Origin: Apostichopus japonicus
Taxonomy: Eukaryota > Echinodermata > Holothuroidea > Aspidochirotida > Stichopodidae
Assembly (NCBI RefSeq): GCF_037975245.1
Contig: NC_092562.1
Span: 16,364,521 to 16,428,520 of the forward strand
Reading direction: 5' to 3'
Length of the DNA stretch: 64,000 nucleotides
Below the pieces are notes generated by a model that was not told where the DNA came from, did not search any database, and saw nothing but the letters and a program-made list of their open reading frames with translations. This document shows, piece by piece, positions 1 to 11,625 of the stretch. Position numbers and translations under genes: made by a program. Position 1 is the stretch's first letter. Each line of letters begins with the position of its first letter.

Positions 1-1199
1 TCGTTAAATCTTTGAAATAGAAAGTAGCCTCTAGGCTAACCGTTGGCTCAAACGGTGTGAACTATTTAACTGCATCCTAATCCAAGCATCTAACGTTAGC
101 TCTAGCCAAGCCCCTAGGACCCCTTTGTAATGAATGATGAGCAAAGAATCCCTGACGTACGGTACTTCTTGACCATTGACAGTTACACACAAAGTACATG
201 GTAAACATTTGAGCATTTGCGTACAAAATTATAAGGCAAAAGTTGCCACTTTGTTTTTTGCCGAGCCAAAATACAAATCAAAACAGAATGGAGGTAAGAG
301 AAACCATCACGAATCCTGCTCTTTCATTGGTTGTCCGACTGCCTGTTATTGCACTTGCTACAAATCCTTTTTTACACGTAAGTTTTGCCCAAAAACTTGT
401 CAAAAATGGATGTTTATCATAAAACTTTGGTGTGTAGAATAGGAATAAATTGCTTTAGGCTGCCTGTTTTGTCTCTTAAACCGCTCGACCCTGAATTTTA
501 GACAATAATGGATTCGGCTGCGAGTTATTCCCCCACAATGAAGGGGGCCTCGACTATTTATTCACCAATAAAGGACAGCCTAAAGCAGTTTATTCTTCAA
601 ATAAAAGAAAACTGACTCTGTAATGTCGAGTTTACTTGCTGTCAGTGCTGTTTTTCTTGTACCTGAATACACATGGAATTCTAAGTATATCACCATAATT
701 AACTTTGAGCCCTGTCACTTTTGAAAGTGTGAGCGGTTTCTTTTGCAAAGGGGCTGGTGGGTGGTCAGGGGTGGATGTAAGGCGATTATAAAAGCTGAAG
801 CTGGTACTTTTAGTTACATTAATCCCAGTCTTCAGAATAAGCTATTATATTGTAATAGATAGGTGATATTTTTACAAAAGATCAATGACAGAGTAAACTA
901 ATTAATAAATAAAATTAATTGAATTTACTCATCAACATTTTCATTGCCCTAGGCTAGACACTTTTCAGAGAAGTAGTAACATACACATGACAAAAAGCAA
1001 AACGGAAAGTCTCACAATATCTTTTTTTATTACTGTCACTGCATTATTTTGAGATTTAAGTTGACATGTCAAGCTAATGACCTTGGTATGTTACATTGGG
1101 ATTTATTAATATTAAATAGCATCAGAAAGATTGTAAAGATTTACTCAAATAAGTAGCTTCAATTTTCAAAGCCTCGCTTGATTTTCTCTTTGTTAACAG
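1..1199. other. Upstream intron of the TRIC channel gene; no coding feature seen
   Basis: I read this stretch in all frames for earlier exons of the channel gene and found none. Short open frames at 31-216 and 176-442 have no family signature. The right edge is a splice acceptor with a pyrimidine-rich tract ending in AG at 1198-1199. It is most simply intron sequence. Confidence 0.5.
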
Positions 1200-1497
1200 G
1201 ACCTTTAAGATATCCGTAACCTGCGCCTTTCTCCTGACCGTTGAGCGCATGGGTTACATCCCGTTCCCTCCGGAACAAATCATGTTTGGACTCACCATGT
1301 TCATCGTACCTTACAAAGTCTCAGTGATTCTTCTCAAGATCGGAGATCCCTATGTCCACGTCGAACGTGCCCTACGACCCATGCTCTTCAAGAAGAGAAA
1401 GAGAACGGATGGGGTGAGCCAATCGGGAAAGAAGGAAGCCACAAAAGATCAGAAGAAGAAGAACAACGACAAAGATTCCAAGAAGAAAGCCGAATGA
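1200..1497 (+). CDS. TMEM38: TRIC-type trimeric intracellular cation channel (TMEM38 family), C-terminal exon, partial
   Basis: The exon starts after an AG acceptor at 1198-1199 with one base of a split codon, then reads TFKISVTCAFLLTVE to a TGA at 1495-1497. TRIC channels are trimeric monovalent cation channels of the endoplasmic/sarcoplasmic reticulum that give counter-ion current during calcium release. What I see is the family's C-terminal pattern: a hydrophobic helix (CAFLLTVERMGYIPFPPE), a last helix (QIMFGLTMFIVPYKVSVILLKI), a short linker with E and RPMLF, then a lysine-rich cytoplasmic tail ending KKKAE. Vertebrate TMEM38 proteins end with the same order of elements and a similar KKK tail. 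Earlier exons lie to the left of the window. The assignment rests on recalled family patterns, so A versus B type cannot be told. Another multi-pass ER protein is the main alternative. Confidence 0.72.
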
Positions 1498-1676
1498 ATG
1501 TTTCCAGAAGATTCATCACCATCTTGCTGTGAGTTATATCGAATGTTTGACGAAAGTTGGTGTGGGTTATTTTTAGGAGGAATGTTTAGAGATTTTTATC
1601 AGAGTGTACTCTTTGAAGTGTAAGTAGAAGAATAGAGTTTATTTTATGGTAAGTTAGAAGGAGGAGAAAAACTAGT

Positions 1677-2214
1677 GAGAAACATGTAACAGTTAGCATA
1701 AAACAATAGAAAGGGTGTGTGTAGCGTTGAGGGCACCGAGGTGGTCGTTGTTGTTGTTGTTGAGAAACATGTAACAGTTAGCATAAAACAATAGAAAGGG
1801 TGTGTGTAGCGTTGAGGGCACCGAGGTGGTCGTTGTTTGTTGTTGAGAAACATGTAACAGTTAGCATAATACAATAGAAAGGGTGTGTGTAGCGTTGAGG
1901 GCACCGAGGTGGTCGTTGTTGTTGAGAAACATGTTACAGTTAGCATCAAAACAATAGAAAGGGTGTGTGTAGCGTTGAGGGCACCGAGGTGGTCGTTGTT
2001 GTTGTTGAGAAACATATAACAGTTAGCAAAAATACAGTAGAAAGGGTGTGTGTAGTGTTGAGGGCACCGAGGTGGTCGTTGTTGTTGAGAAACATGTTAC
2101 AGTTAGCATAATACAATAGAAAGGGTTTGAGTACGTTGAGGGCACCGAGGTGGTCGTAGTTGTTGTTGAGAAACATGTAACAGTTAGCATAAAACAATAG
2201 AAAGGGTGTGTGTG
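1677..2214. repeat. Minisatellite, unit about 79-85 bp, about 6.5 copies
   Basis: Seven unit starts (gagaaacatgt) lie at 1677, 1762, 1845, 1924, 2007, 2087 and 2168. Each unit carries a conserved core (cagttagcataa, agaaagggtgtgtgtag, gagggcaccgaggtggtcg) and ends in a variable (gtt)n tract, which accounts for the 79-85 bp length range. It begins 180 bp after the TRIC stop codon, so it may lie in that gene's 3' UTR. Open frames across it on the minus strand are low-complexity artefacts. Confidence 0.95.
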
Positions 2215-5200
2215 TATATTACACTGCCTTATGTGTTTACAACTCACCACACAACTTGCAACTTTTAGATGGTTCATTCTCACTATGAAAGGGAAATAGT
2301 CCTTATTTTTCTACCGCAAATAATATTAGCAAGAATTGTACAGGTCAGGCCCTAGTTTGGAAGTGCAAAGAAAGTTTGGGATCAAGGGAGGGGAATTGAT
2401 AGGGGGAAAACAATGAATATCTTTAAACAACTCACTGGACAGTATAATAAACATAAAAATTGCCTTTGGTAGTAAATTTCATCTTGAGGAAGATAGATTT
2501 GATATTGAATTCATGTGACAAAAAAAAAATCAGATGAAATGTAAAATGTCATTATAGCTTGCCATTTTTTGTGAGGATTTTGCCAGCTGTGGCAACTTGT
2601 ATAATCTTTTAATTTTAAGATGTATACTGTATTGCAAAGACCATCACACTAGCTACCATCTTGACAAAACCATAAAAATCTTAAAAAACATGATTTTGTC
2701 CACCTATCATAATTTTTTAATGTGCGCAGATTGTTCAGTTTCAGACTGCTAAGTGTTTTGCATCTATAGATATCGATGTGTTAGGTCAAGAAGTAATTTT
2801 CAGATTTTCAAACGCTTTGACAAAGTACCTTAAAAATAATTGGATTTTTCACATTACGTCAAGGTGACTGCAAAACATTCAGTCTCAGATTTCTTATGGA
2901 TAAGTAATATTTCGCATCAAAAACAGTAATTGTCAGATGTTTGCCAATTAACAATTTGTTTCTTAATCATAAATGTAATGTCTCTGCAATGCTTCGAAAG
3001 TTTTTATTCACTGTAGATTTCATGAAACTTTGACCAACAGAACTTAAGTAGTCACACATATCTATCTCTCTCAATCTCTGTTCAAAAATACCACACAATA
3101 GCATTGTAACGTGCAGTCTGATAGTTTTTGTGAGAAGAAAATACTGATGTGTGGATACTGTTGTCAATTGCTGTAGATAGTTTTCTTCCAAATAAGTTCT
3201 GAGGTAAAATGGTGCAATCAGTGAATATTTATTTGTAATGCACCTTGCCATATTTAATACATGCATTGTATATAAATCAACCTGTTGTGTTTCAGGCTAA
3301 TGGCTGGCTTTCTAGTACATATACCTATAGGTCAAGTGAAAGTTCGTTTTTTGAAAATGGAAGTTTGGCTTTCCCAGATTTTCCCACCTTGTACGGCGAG
3401 CTCGTTATTGTTTAGGTTATTTCTTGATTTTCTTCTGCAATATCACTCATTTTGTTTTTGGGTTGTTTTCTTTTAACTCAGCAAACACTAATTAATATCT
3501 GCTTTAAAGTGGTGCTTATAACATACTTTTCAGATAACAAAATCACACAAAGATCAGTAAAATATATCTTCAGAACACCTGTTACCCATTTGGGAGGGAG
3601 AGAGCAATCAAGCAAGGAAAAAAAACACATTTTTCAAGGTTGTTGGAGTAATTTTCTAGATATCTTGAACAACTCACTGTTATAATAAACAAATAAATAA
3701 AACATAAATAAACTTTGGAAAGAAATTTTGTCTTGTGGAAGATAAATTTGATGTTGCTATCTGAATTATATATTTCTCCCTCACAAATATAAATAACAAA
3801 TTTACATAGAACAAGAGAAAAATTGATTTAAATACTAGTTAAATATTTGCTGATATATTATCTCTTGAATTCTTTAATTACTTAACAAGAATGTTCCAGA
3901 TGTTTTTTCATGTTAATGATTGATATTGAACTTGACAAAAATTGCAAAGCAATACAAACACTTCACAAAACTGTGTAGCCTGGTGCATTCCATGGTCTTA
4001 TCAGAGTGTAAGATGTGTGTGGATATTTTATACCAGTTTGTATCTTGTTTGACCGTGTGCCAATTTATACTGTAATCCATGGCAACGGTTATGAATTTTT
4101 CATTCACTTTCAGCTGAAAACACCTCTATCGTCCAGCTGCTGTACTGTAGGTAGCGATGAGTTTAGGTTGTTTTAAAGAATGGCTTTCAAATATGATACA
4201 CCAATTTGGCAATTTCTTACAATTGTTCTTTGCTGGAAGATTTTTGTTTTATTTGATCCACAGTTTTACTTGCTGTCACATATCAAACTTAGCCTTCATA
4301 TATATATATATATATTCAAATTTTGAAAACAGCTAAAGAAGTTTGTGGCTTTGTAGTTATTGTATGAAATTATCAGAAACAGAGTTATAGTGATAACAAA
4401 ATTTGTGGATTGTAGAATAAAAAAGAGTATTTTTAATTTTTTTTTTAAACTAGATTCCTTTAAAATCTTGTTCCTTCTCCATGTATATTTTGTTGACACA
4501 TGAACGTTATTTTCGAAATCGCTTTCCAAGAAATTAATTTGAACAAGTTAAATACTAAACATTCGTTAGCTTAACAAGTTGAGTAAATGCTGCTTCGTAT
4601 CAGTTTGGCTTTGCACAAGTTTTCTATCAAATTCTATCAGTTTATACATAGTTACTGTCACCATTTTCAGGGAACCTACTGTTTTATTACATAACAAGCA
4701 TCGTTGCAGTTAATCATTAATCAAAGAATAATTTCATGGTTTTGCTTCCGAGAGAATCGGCTTTTCGCTGTATGATCTTCAGTTTGTTTGTGAAGACTTT
4801 TGAGCCCTTGAAGATGTATTTATTCTACTTTTAAATTAAGTCTTGGTTTAACTTATATCCAAGAAACTTCTCTGCCAGTTATATACTGTTGTCATGACAT
4901 CAGTGCTGCATCTGATGCCGATTTCATGTTTTAAATGCCTTGAATTGAAATATTAGTATTACGTCCTCTCTAGGACTGCTCACTACTGCTCACTACCCGA
5001 CTTACCACTAACCAACTCACTTCGACCGTCATTATGTAGAAACTTGTGGATGATGGGGCAGTGTGCGTGTGCTTAAGACAATATATGGCTAACTTTTTAC
5101 CAGTTTTAAGTCCTGTCGGGCTTCGGTCGTGAAACTGAACACGCAGCATTTTCCCGACTGGCAGTAGGCGGTGCTTTACGAATAAAGCTGCCCAGTGTTG

Positions 5201-6689
5201 ACAGTTGTAGCCAATGACAGGGGAAGGAATTTTCCATGTGACATAGACGATCACAGTTCATTAACAGGAAGACAGTCGCGTCTCTCCATCTGTCGGGTCT
5301 TACTGACTATCGAAAAATAGTTAATTGGCAGGTCTAGTTGAGTCGGTTGCAATCAGTCGTGTAGTCTGCTGCCACCTTTACACATTTGCATATGATTACT
5401 GACTATTTAATGTGGTCTAAGGTATTAACATATTTTGGCAAGTGATATCTTCATTAATGTTCACGCTTTATGTGTTTCTTACTTATCTCAATTTTCTTGT
5501 GTTCCTGCCATTGCACCTATTACTTAATTTTGTAATTTGTTACGGTGTTTTCATACTTCAGTGTTTTGATGTTAATTTACAAAGGTTTACTACATTTGAA
5601 TTTTTGGAGATAGTGGCATAGCCAGGTTACTCAGTCAGATGGGGGGGGGGGGGGGTGGAGGACAAAATCATAACTGTCTGGCTTCAGATAATGTCTATAA
5701 ATATTCAGTCAAAGACCCTTCTTCATGTAGTGTTAAATTGAGCTGTATGAACATGTAGCAGTATATGACACCACATGCATGCATTGCGGTATCATACATT
5801 AGGAACAGAAGCATAACTTATTTCTATGAATATAAGTTGTGGACACCACAGCTTCACATGGTTGTTAATTCAGTCAGGTGCAGCCATACAGTAGTGGATA
5901 AGCAGTACTTGCATAGGAGTTGTACTCAAGAGTTGTAATAAATCGCTTCATTTCACAGTCGAGTCGAGGCAATATCATTGCAGGTTAATTACCCTGACTT
6001 GAGTCAGTGACTGGAGTCGATGTATTATCTCTAGGGGGAAGAACTTCTTCTGGTCACTATTTCTTTAAGATTAGGTGGCTGGCGTCATGAATTCATACAG
6101 GGCTGGTGGTACCACATACATTGTTATACAGGCCTATATACATCGAATTTTATATTGTATTTTCCAAGAAATTCATAAATCGGTCCAAATTCACGTAACT
6201 GTGTTAATTTGAATGCAGTTATTTCATCGTGGATGGGCAGCATGAGCACATCAGTGATACTTCATGTATGTTTGTTGTATTGGAGAATGCCATTGACTAT
6301 ATTTATTTTGTATTGGAGAATGCCATTGACTATATCAAGGACTTTTATACTAGCTGGTTGGTAACGCAGTTTGACTTTCTTTTGGCATCAAACGTGTTTG
6401 TTGTGTAAATACCCCTCGAAATGTTCAAAAACCTTGCAATTATTTGGCTGAATTGTTTTATTGCATTAACTGTGGAGGCTATTAACCTAACGCTAACGTT
6501 GTACGACTGGAGAAAGAGATACATTTCAGAGACTTGGTAGAGAACACACTTCAAGTTACTGTTATCTTGAAAGTGTTGAGAAATATGTTAAGATTAAAAA
6601 ATGGCAGCCTGCGGCTTGAATGGAGGATGTTGACTCTTTCATCTTGTTAACTAGATCCATTTCTAAACTATCTCTTCTGACCTGGTTTG
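2215..6689. other. Intergenic, no gene recognised
   Basis: AT-rich sequence with short non-conserved open frames only. Minor features are a (TA) run near 4300, a run of 15 G at 5641-5655, and a sequence at about 5614 (agtggcatagccagg) that resembles a decayed hAT terminal repeat but has no partner end that I could find. It also contains the short duplication listed separately at 6277-6335. Confidence 0.5.
6277..6335. repeat. Direct duplication, two copies at 33 bp spacing
   Basis: The 24-base string beginning gtattggagaatgcc and ending gactat occurs at 6277-6300 and again at 6310-6333. Only a short spacer separates the copies, which suggests a local replication-slippage duplication. Confidence 0.9.
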
Positions 6690-7616
6690 TTTGATTCAGT
6701 CACCTGGATTAGAGGCCCCCCTCCCTCTACTCATGGCTATAGTGTAGTCACCTGGACCAGGGCCCTCTCTGGCTATAGTGTAGTCATCTTCTCTGGCTAT
6801 AGTGTAGTCACCTGGATTAGAGGGCCCCCTCCATCTTTTCTGACTATAGTGTAGTCATCTGGATTAGAGGGCCCCCTCCGTCTTCTCTGGCTATAGTGTA
6901 GTCACCTGGATTAGAGGGCCCCCTCTGTCTTCTCTGGCTATAGTGTAGTCATCTGGATTAGAGGGCCCCCTCCATCTTTTCTGACTATAGTGTAGTCATC
7001 TGGATTAGAGGGCCCCCTCCATCTTTTCTGACTATAGTGTAGTCATCTGGATTAGAGGGCCCCCTCCATTTTCTCTGGCTATAGTGTAGTCATCTGGATT
7101 AGAGGGCCCCCTCCATCTTTTCTGACTATAGTGTAGTCATCTGGATTAGAGGGCCCCCTCCATCTTCTCTGGCTATAATGTAGTCACCTGGAGTAGAGGG
7201 CCCCCTCTGTCTATAGGTTAGCCACCTGGATTAGAGGGCCCCCTCCGTCTTCTCTGGCTATAGTGTAGTCACCTGGAGTAGAGGGCCCCTCTGTCTTCTG
7301 ACTATAGTGTTGTCACCTGGATTAGAAGGCCCCCTCCATCTTTTCTGACTATAGTGTAGTCATCTGGATTAGAAGGTCCCCTCCATCTTCTCTGGCTATA
7401 GTGTAGTCATCTGGATAAGGGCCCCTCTGACCATAGTGTAGTCATCAGGATTAGAGGGCCCCCTCCATCTTTTCTGACTATAGTGTAGTCATCTGGATTG
7501 GAAGGCCCCCTCCTTCTCTAGCTATAGTGTAGTCATCTGGAATAGAGGGCCCCCTCTTTTCTGACTATAGTGTAGTCATCTGGATTAGAGGGCCCTCTCC
7601 ATATTCTCTGGCTATG
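6690..7616. repeat. Large minisatellite, unit about 47 bp, about 20 copies
   Basis: The consensus unit contains ctatagtgtagtcatctgg, then attagagggccccctcc, then a pyrimidine stretch. Successive clean units are 47 bp apart (for example 6844 to 6891). Variants differ by small deletions in the GGGCCCCCTC segment and by the switches tgacta/tggcta and catctgg/cacctgg. Those switches occur in higher-order runs, which suggests unequal exchange between blocks. There are no unique spacers and no coding potential. Confidence 0.95.
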
Positions 7617-10139
7617 CTACACTATTTAGATTTTAAAGCATTGAAAGTTACTGTTATTTTAGGGATTTGTGGTGTTTCTAACATTTAAGAATATTCTGTC
7701 CATTATATTCTTTTGTACTTGGAAGTTTTGTGCAATAATTACAATAAAATTTGAACAAATTATGTTGGAGTTGCTCTTTGTCATTGGATTGTGTAAGCTC
7801 AAAATGCAATTTGATTCCTACCATCTATTTCTACTGATGTACCACAAAAAAGACTTGAAATTTATTGGGCCAATCCCAGAGCCTTTAATTTAACAGTAAA
7901 TAATATTTTTCTTGCAATTGTATACAATGAGATGTTCAATATTAATACCTATCTCGTTTGCACATTTCTGTCAAAATGAGATCATTGCTTCGAATTGAAA
8001 GTCCTTTTGTTTTTTGTGAGCCAACTGACCTACTTTGATACTTCAACATTCTTTTTTCTTATTGTGTGAAATTGGTACAGGCTATGTTAATTACTGATAA
8101 AGTGGAGGGGGTTGGGGGTATGAGGGATCTGGGGTAATATAGGAATCCAGGGAAATATGTTTGGGCCCTAAGAAATTAATGAGATATAGAATAGTATATT
8201 CTCATTTTCAAAAAAAACTTGGGGGGGGGGAAATGAGAGCAAACATGGGGCCCGGGGTTAAATCTGACTCTCCACTGCTTTTCAGTTTACTGAAACAGTG
8301 TTGAGCTTTGTAACATTGCATGCTTAATCATACCTCAGCATGTTCCCCAAAGTTGGTAGAAAAAAAGTGGCCATTATTTGTTTATGCCTCAGAATAATTG
8401 TTATCTTGTAAAATGTCATCAACATTTTGACCGCTTCTCAATGAAATGTGAAAAGAATTTGGAGGATTGATTGTATCATGCAGTAACTACTTTGACAAAC
8501 AGTGTAGTAAACTGCTGTGTGATTGAAGTCTGTAAATTAAATGCTGCAATACTACATTACACAAATTATGCATTAAACGAAAAAATAACAATCAAATGAA
8601 ATACAATAAAAAAAAAAACCAAAATAAAGAGTATAACTTTTTTATATTTGTGCATCATATTGGGTATAAAAGTCATCAAAAATATATCCACTTTGAGTAG
8701 ACTGTTCCTGTTATCTCTGTTTCAGCGCCTCTGCTTCCCCCCTTCTGGAATATCCTAAGAACCTAAAAATAAAGTACAAGTTCTTCTTAAATGGCTACAG
8801 GCTTGTCACGAACGGCTGGGTTTGACAGTGGATCAAGCTGTTTGGCTTTTTGTACACAGGTTCTATCTTGGGTGATTTTACTTTCAAAGTAAATATTCAG
8901 TATTGCTGTTATTAAAAATCTTGCTAACTAAAAAAAAAAGAAGATTATTCTTGAAACTTACCAAAATCAAAGCAAACACTGTTCTTAATGAAGGTCTAGC
9001 TAGCATTGTTAATAATCATGATAATAAAAATAAAGTACTGTTTAATTAAGCTTGTAGTTTTCATGCTCCATGGGATATAATGGTGCTTGCTGTAGAAGCA
9101 GTGGTGATGTTGCAATGCATAGAAAGTCTCCACTAGCAATGTAGGCTCAGCTGTAGATGACTTGTCCACACATTGTTGTGACAGGTTTATGTAACTTTTG
9201 TGTTAAGTACTACTAAGCCACATAACCACTGATACAGTGTGTGTTAAAAGTTCAAAAGTAGGCGACTTCCTACAAAAAACACAGGGCACCAAATATTTAA
9301 TTTTTTACCTTTTGGAGATAATGCTTCCAAGCAACAGCAAAAATCCAGAAAACCTGATAATATGATATAAGTCTGACACTTAATATATCATTATAGATAA
9401 ATTTAGACACTTTGAATAAAAAACAAATTACCCTGTTTATATGAATAATTCATTACTGTTGATGATGGTGGATGGGACTTGGCATAAAACATAGAACCCT
9501 TGTGTCTCTTAAGATGACACTGATAAATATTGCTACAGATTTTATTACTGATTAATACAATATTCCCTATAACTATGCCATGACTCATATATATATTTTT
9601 TTATTGCTGATATTGATCATTATGTAATTTACATATTTATGATTTATGATTATTAAAGATTTCTGATAAATTGTTTTATCATACAAGATGAAATGTTATG
9701 TAAGTTTATATTTTGAAACTCCAAAGGAACTGAAGGCTTGCAAGGAAAAATTTGAATCAGTATTTATGTCCTTCAATTATAAATGGATGTTCTTTCACTT
9801 GAAAAACGGAAACCAGAAGGCACCAGATAGCAGCAACTTTTAAAATCTTTTCTTTGCAATCACTCAGAAGAAATTAAGAAAATTGACTGAAGATGATAAA
9901 CAAAAAGTACTTCACATTCCTCAAACTGTAATTAAATTTGCACAGAAAGATGTATTCTTTATGCAAAAAATATTTTATATTTTTTACAACATTTCTATTA
10001 CTATTAATATCAACTTTGGAATTTCTGAAGGAATATACTCATTTTTATCCATTAGCCTCTTAATTGTTATTTTGAGCGAGTAATAGTAACCTCTTTATGA
10101 CATCATTCAATGAATATTCATGATGATGAAAATGACTTC
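7617..10139. other. Intergenic, no gene recognised
   Basis: AT-rich, with short unsupported open frames. It holds G runs (8221-8230) and A runs (around 8610). A segment at about 8101-8279 (agtggagggg to ctccactg) has weakly inverted ends but no matching flanking duplication. Confidence 0.45.
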
Positions 10140-10147
10140 TTCTAAAG

Positions 10148-10965
10148 CAGTGGTTTTCAACCTTGGGCTCGCGGGCCCATTTGGGCCCGCGAAGCCGATT
10201 TTGTGGGCTCGCGAGCATTGCCCCAGTAATGATTAAAAATTGTGGCATTTTGGGGGGCTGGTGGCGAAGGCACATGATGATGTTTCTTAGGAAGCCTCTT
10301 CGATGAAACCTTGTACAACGGGTAAAATTTACTCAACCCTAACCCTATAAGACTAGTATAAGAGAATTCGGTGACTCCCACCAACCACTGCACACTACGT
10401 ATTACGTATTTACCAAGGTTATGATGTGTGGAAGCCTTGCTCAATCGAACCCAGCTCTTCCCAGTGCACGCAGCAAGTATTCTATCAGTTCTCCCGTTCT
10501 ATTGTCAATACACAAAGTATTATTACGTTCTCTTTATTTGTTAATTTGTTTTCAATAAATAGAAATTACCTCACCGATTCGAAATATATCTCCTTTAATA
10601 CTACTGGGCCTCATATGCACACGTCAAACGGTTTTGCTGCTTTTTTATTGCATTGCTCATCTCCATTTTTCTGCATTATTCTGATAGTGATTACGGTCAC
10701 ACATTTCTTATGAAACCAGTGTACCATTGAGGGTTGCAAGAAATCTTTGAGATAGGCTCTAATTGGGCAGTACCTGTCATCTGATCACGGAGGAACATAC
10801 ATAGCTCTGATTGAGTCCCCGGGTCACTTGTGTCAAGAATACACTAATAAACGCTGTGAAATTGATTTTATGAAGTTGATAACTTTGCAGGGTAGGGTAT
10901 GGGCTCGCGAGGACGGCTCGGAAGACGAATTGGGCTCGTGATCGAAAAAAGGTTGAAAACCAATG
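10148..10965. mobile_element. Non-autonomous hAT-type DNA transposon, 818 bp, intact ends
   Basis: The left end begins cagtggttttcaacctt and the right end finishes aaggttgaaaaccaatg, an inverted repeat with one mismatch in 17 bases. The element is flanked by a perfect 8 bp direct repeat, ttctaaag, at 10140-10147 and 10966-10973. Eight-base target duplications and CAGTGGTT-type ends are hallmarks of the hAT superfamily. Subterminal GC-rich motifs (gggctcgcg) appear in several copies near both ends. The short open frames inside show no transposase signature, so it must have been moved by a transposase encoded elsewhere. Confidence 0.93.
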
Positions 10966-10973
10966 TTCTAAAG

Positions 10974-11625
10974 GAATCTTGGCTAAATTGATATCGGAGT
11001 AGGATTACCAGCTCATCTGATTTTTGTGATATCACATCATCAAATGATATGCTCTCAAAGCATGATTAAATAGTAATCTTGGGTTCCATCCACCACCCCC
11101 CTCCCCTCTGCCAACACCACCCTCTCTTCCACCCACCTGATCCACACCTCCCTCCCCAATCCCTTTCCTTTTGTGCTATCATACTTCATTAAACATGAAA
11201 TCCTGTTTTCTGTTACACAGCTTGAAAGTAGAGACTGAGAGAGATCCTCTATAAAGTATAAAGAATGACAAAATTTAAAATAAACTTTCATAGAAAGAGA
11301 AATATTATATTGAATAAAACAGAAAAATCACACAACAGTTTAATTGTCAAAACTATCCATGTTTGTAGACCAAACTAGCGATAGGCAACGAGAGGCAATG
11401 AGTTTGAATTAATATAAAAAATGAATTTAAAAAGGATAGAAATTTTGGAACAAAGAGTTATCAAATTATGAATCATATTCAAGTATCAATATGTTGCTCA
11501 CTGCATGAGTTGACTGCCTCAATATCAGTACCACTTTACATGGTTTCATGAGTAGATACCTCACTATCATCAGTATCGCTTTCACATCAATGCGTATGAG
11601 CAGACAACTGGACACACATTCCATG
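10974..11625 (-). other. Probable 3' UTR/downstream region of the Ldh_2 gene
   Basis: This lies directly downstream (on the minus strand) of the dehydrogenase stop codon. The only candidate polyadenylation signal I see is ATTAAA at 11344-11339, about 280 bp past the stop. No other gene is visible. Confidence 0.4.

Noticed and set aside
1644-2283. Minus-strand proteins rich in TTTTTT and CYMFLNNN
   Set aside because: They are translations of the minisatellite in several frames, with no start context or splice structure.
6690-7616. A CRISPR-like repeat-spacer array
   Set aside because: The units are contiguous and similar along their full length with no unique spacers, and the window is eukaryotic.
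8101-8279. A small MITE with agtggag...ctccactg ends
   Set aside because: The end match is short and the flanking 8-mers differ.
10157-10713. Transposase remnants in the hAT element
   Set aside because: Neither open frame contains hAT DDE or dimerisation motifs; they cross repeat-rich non-coding sequence.
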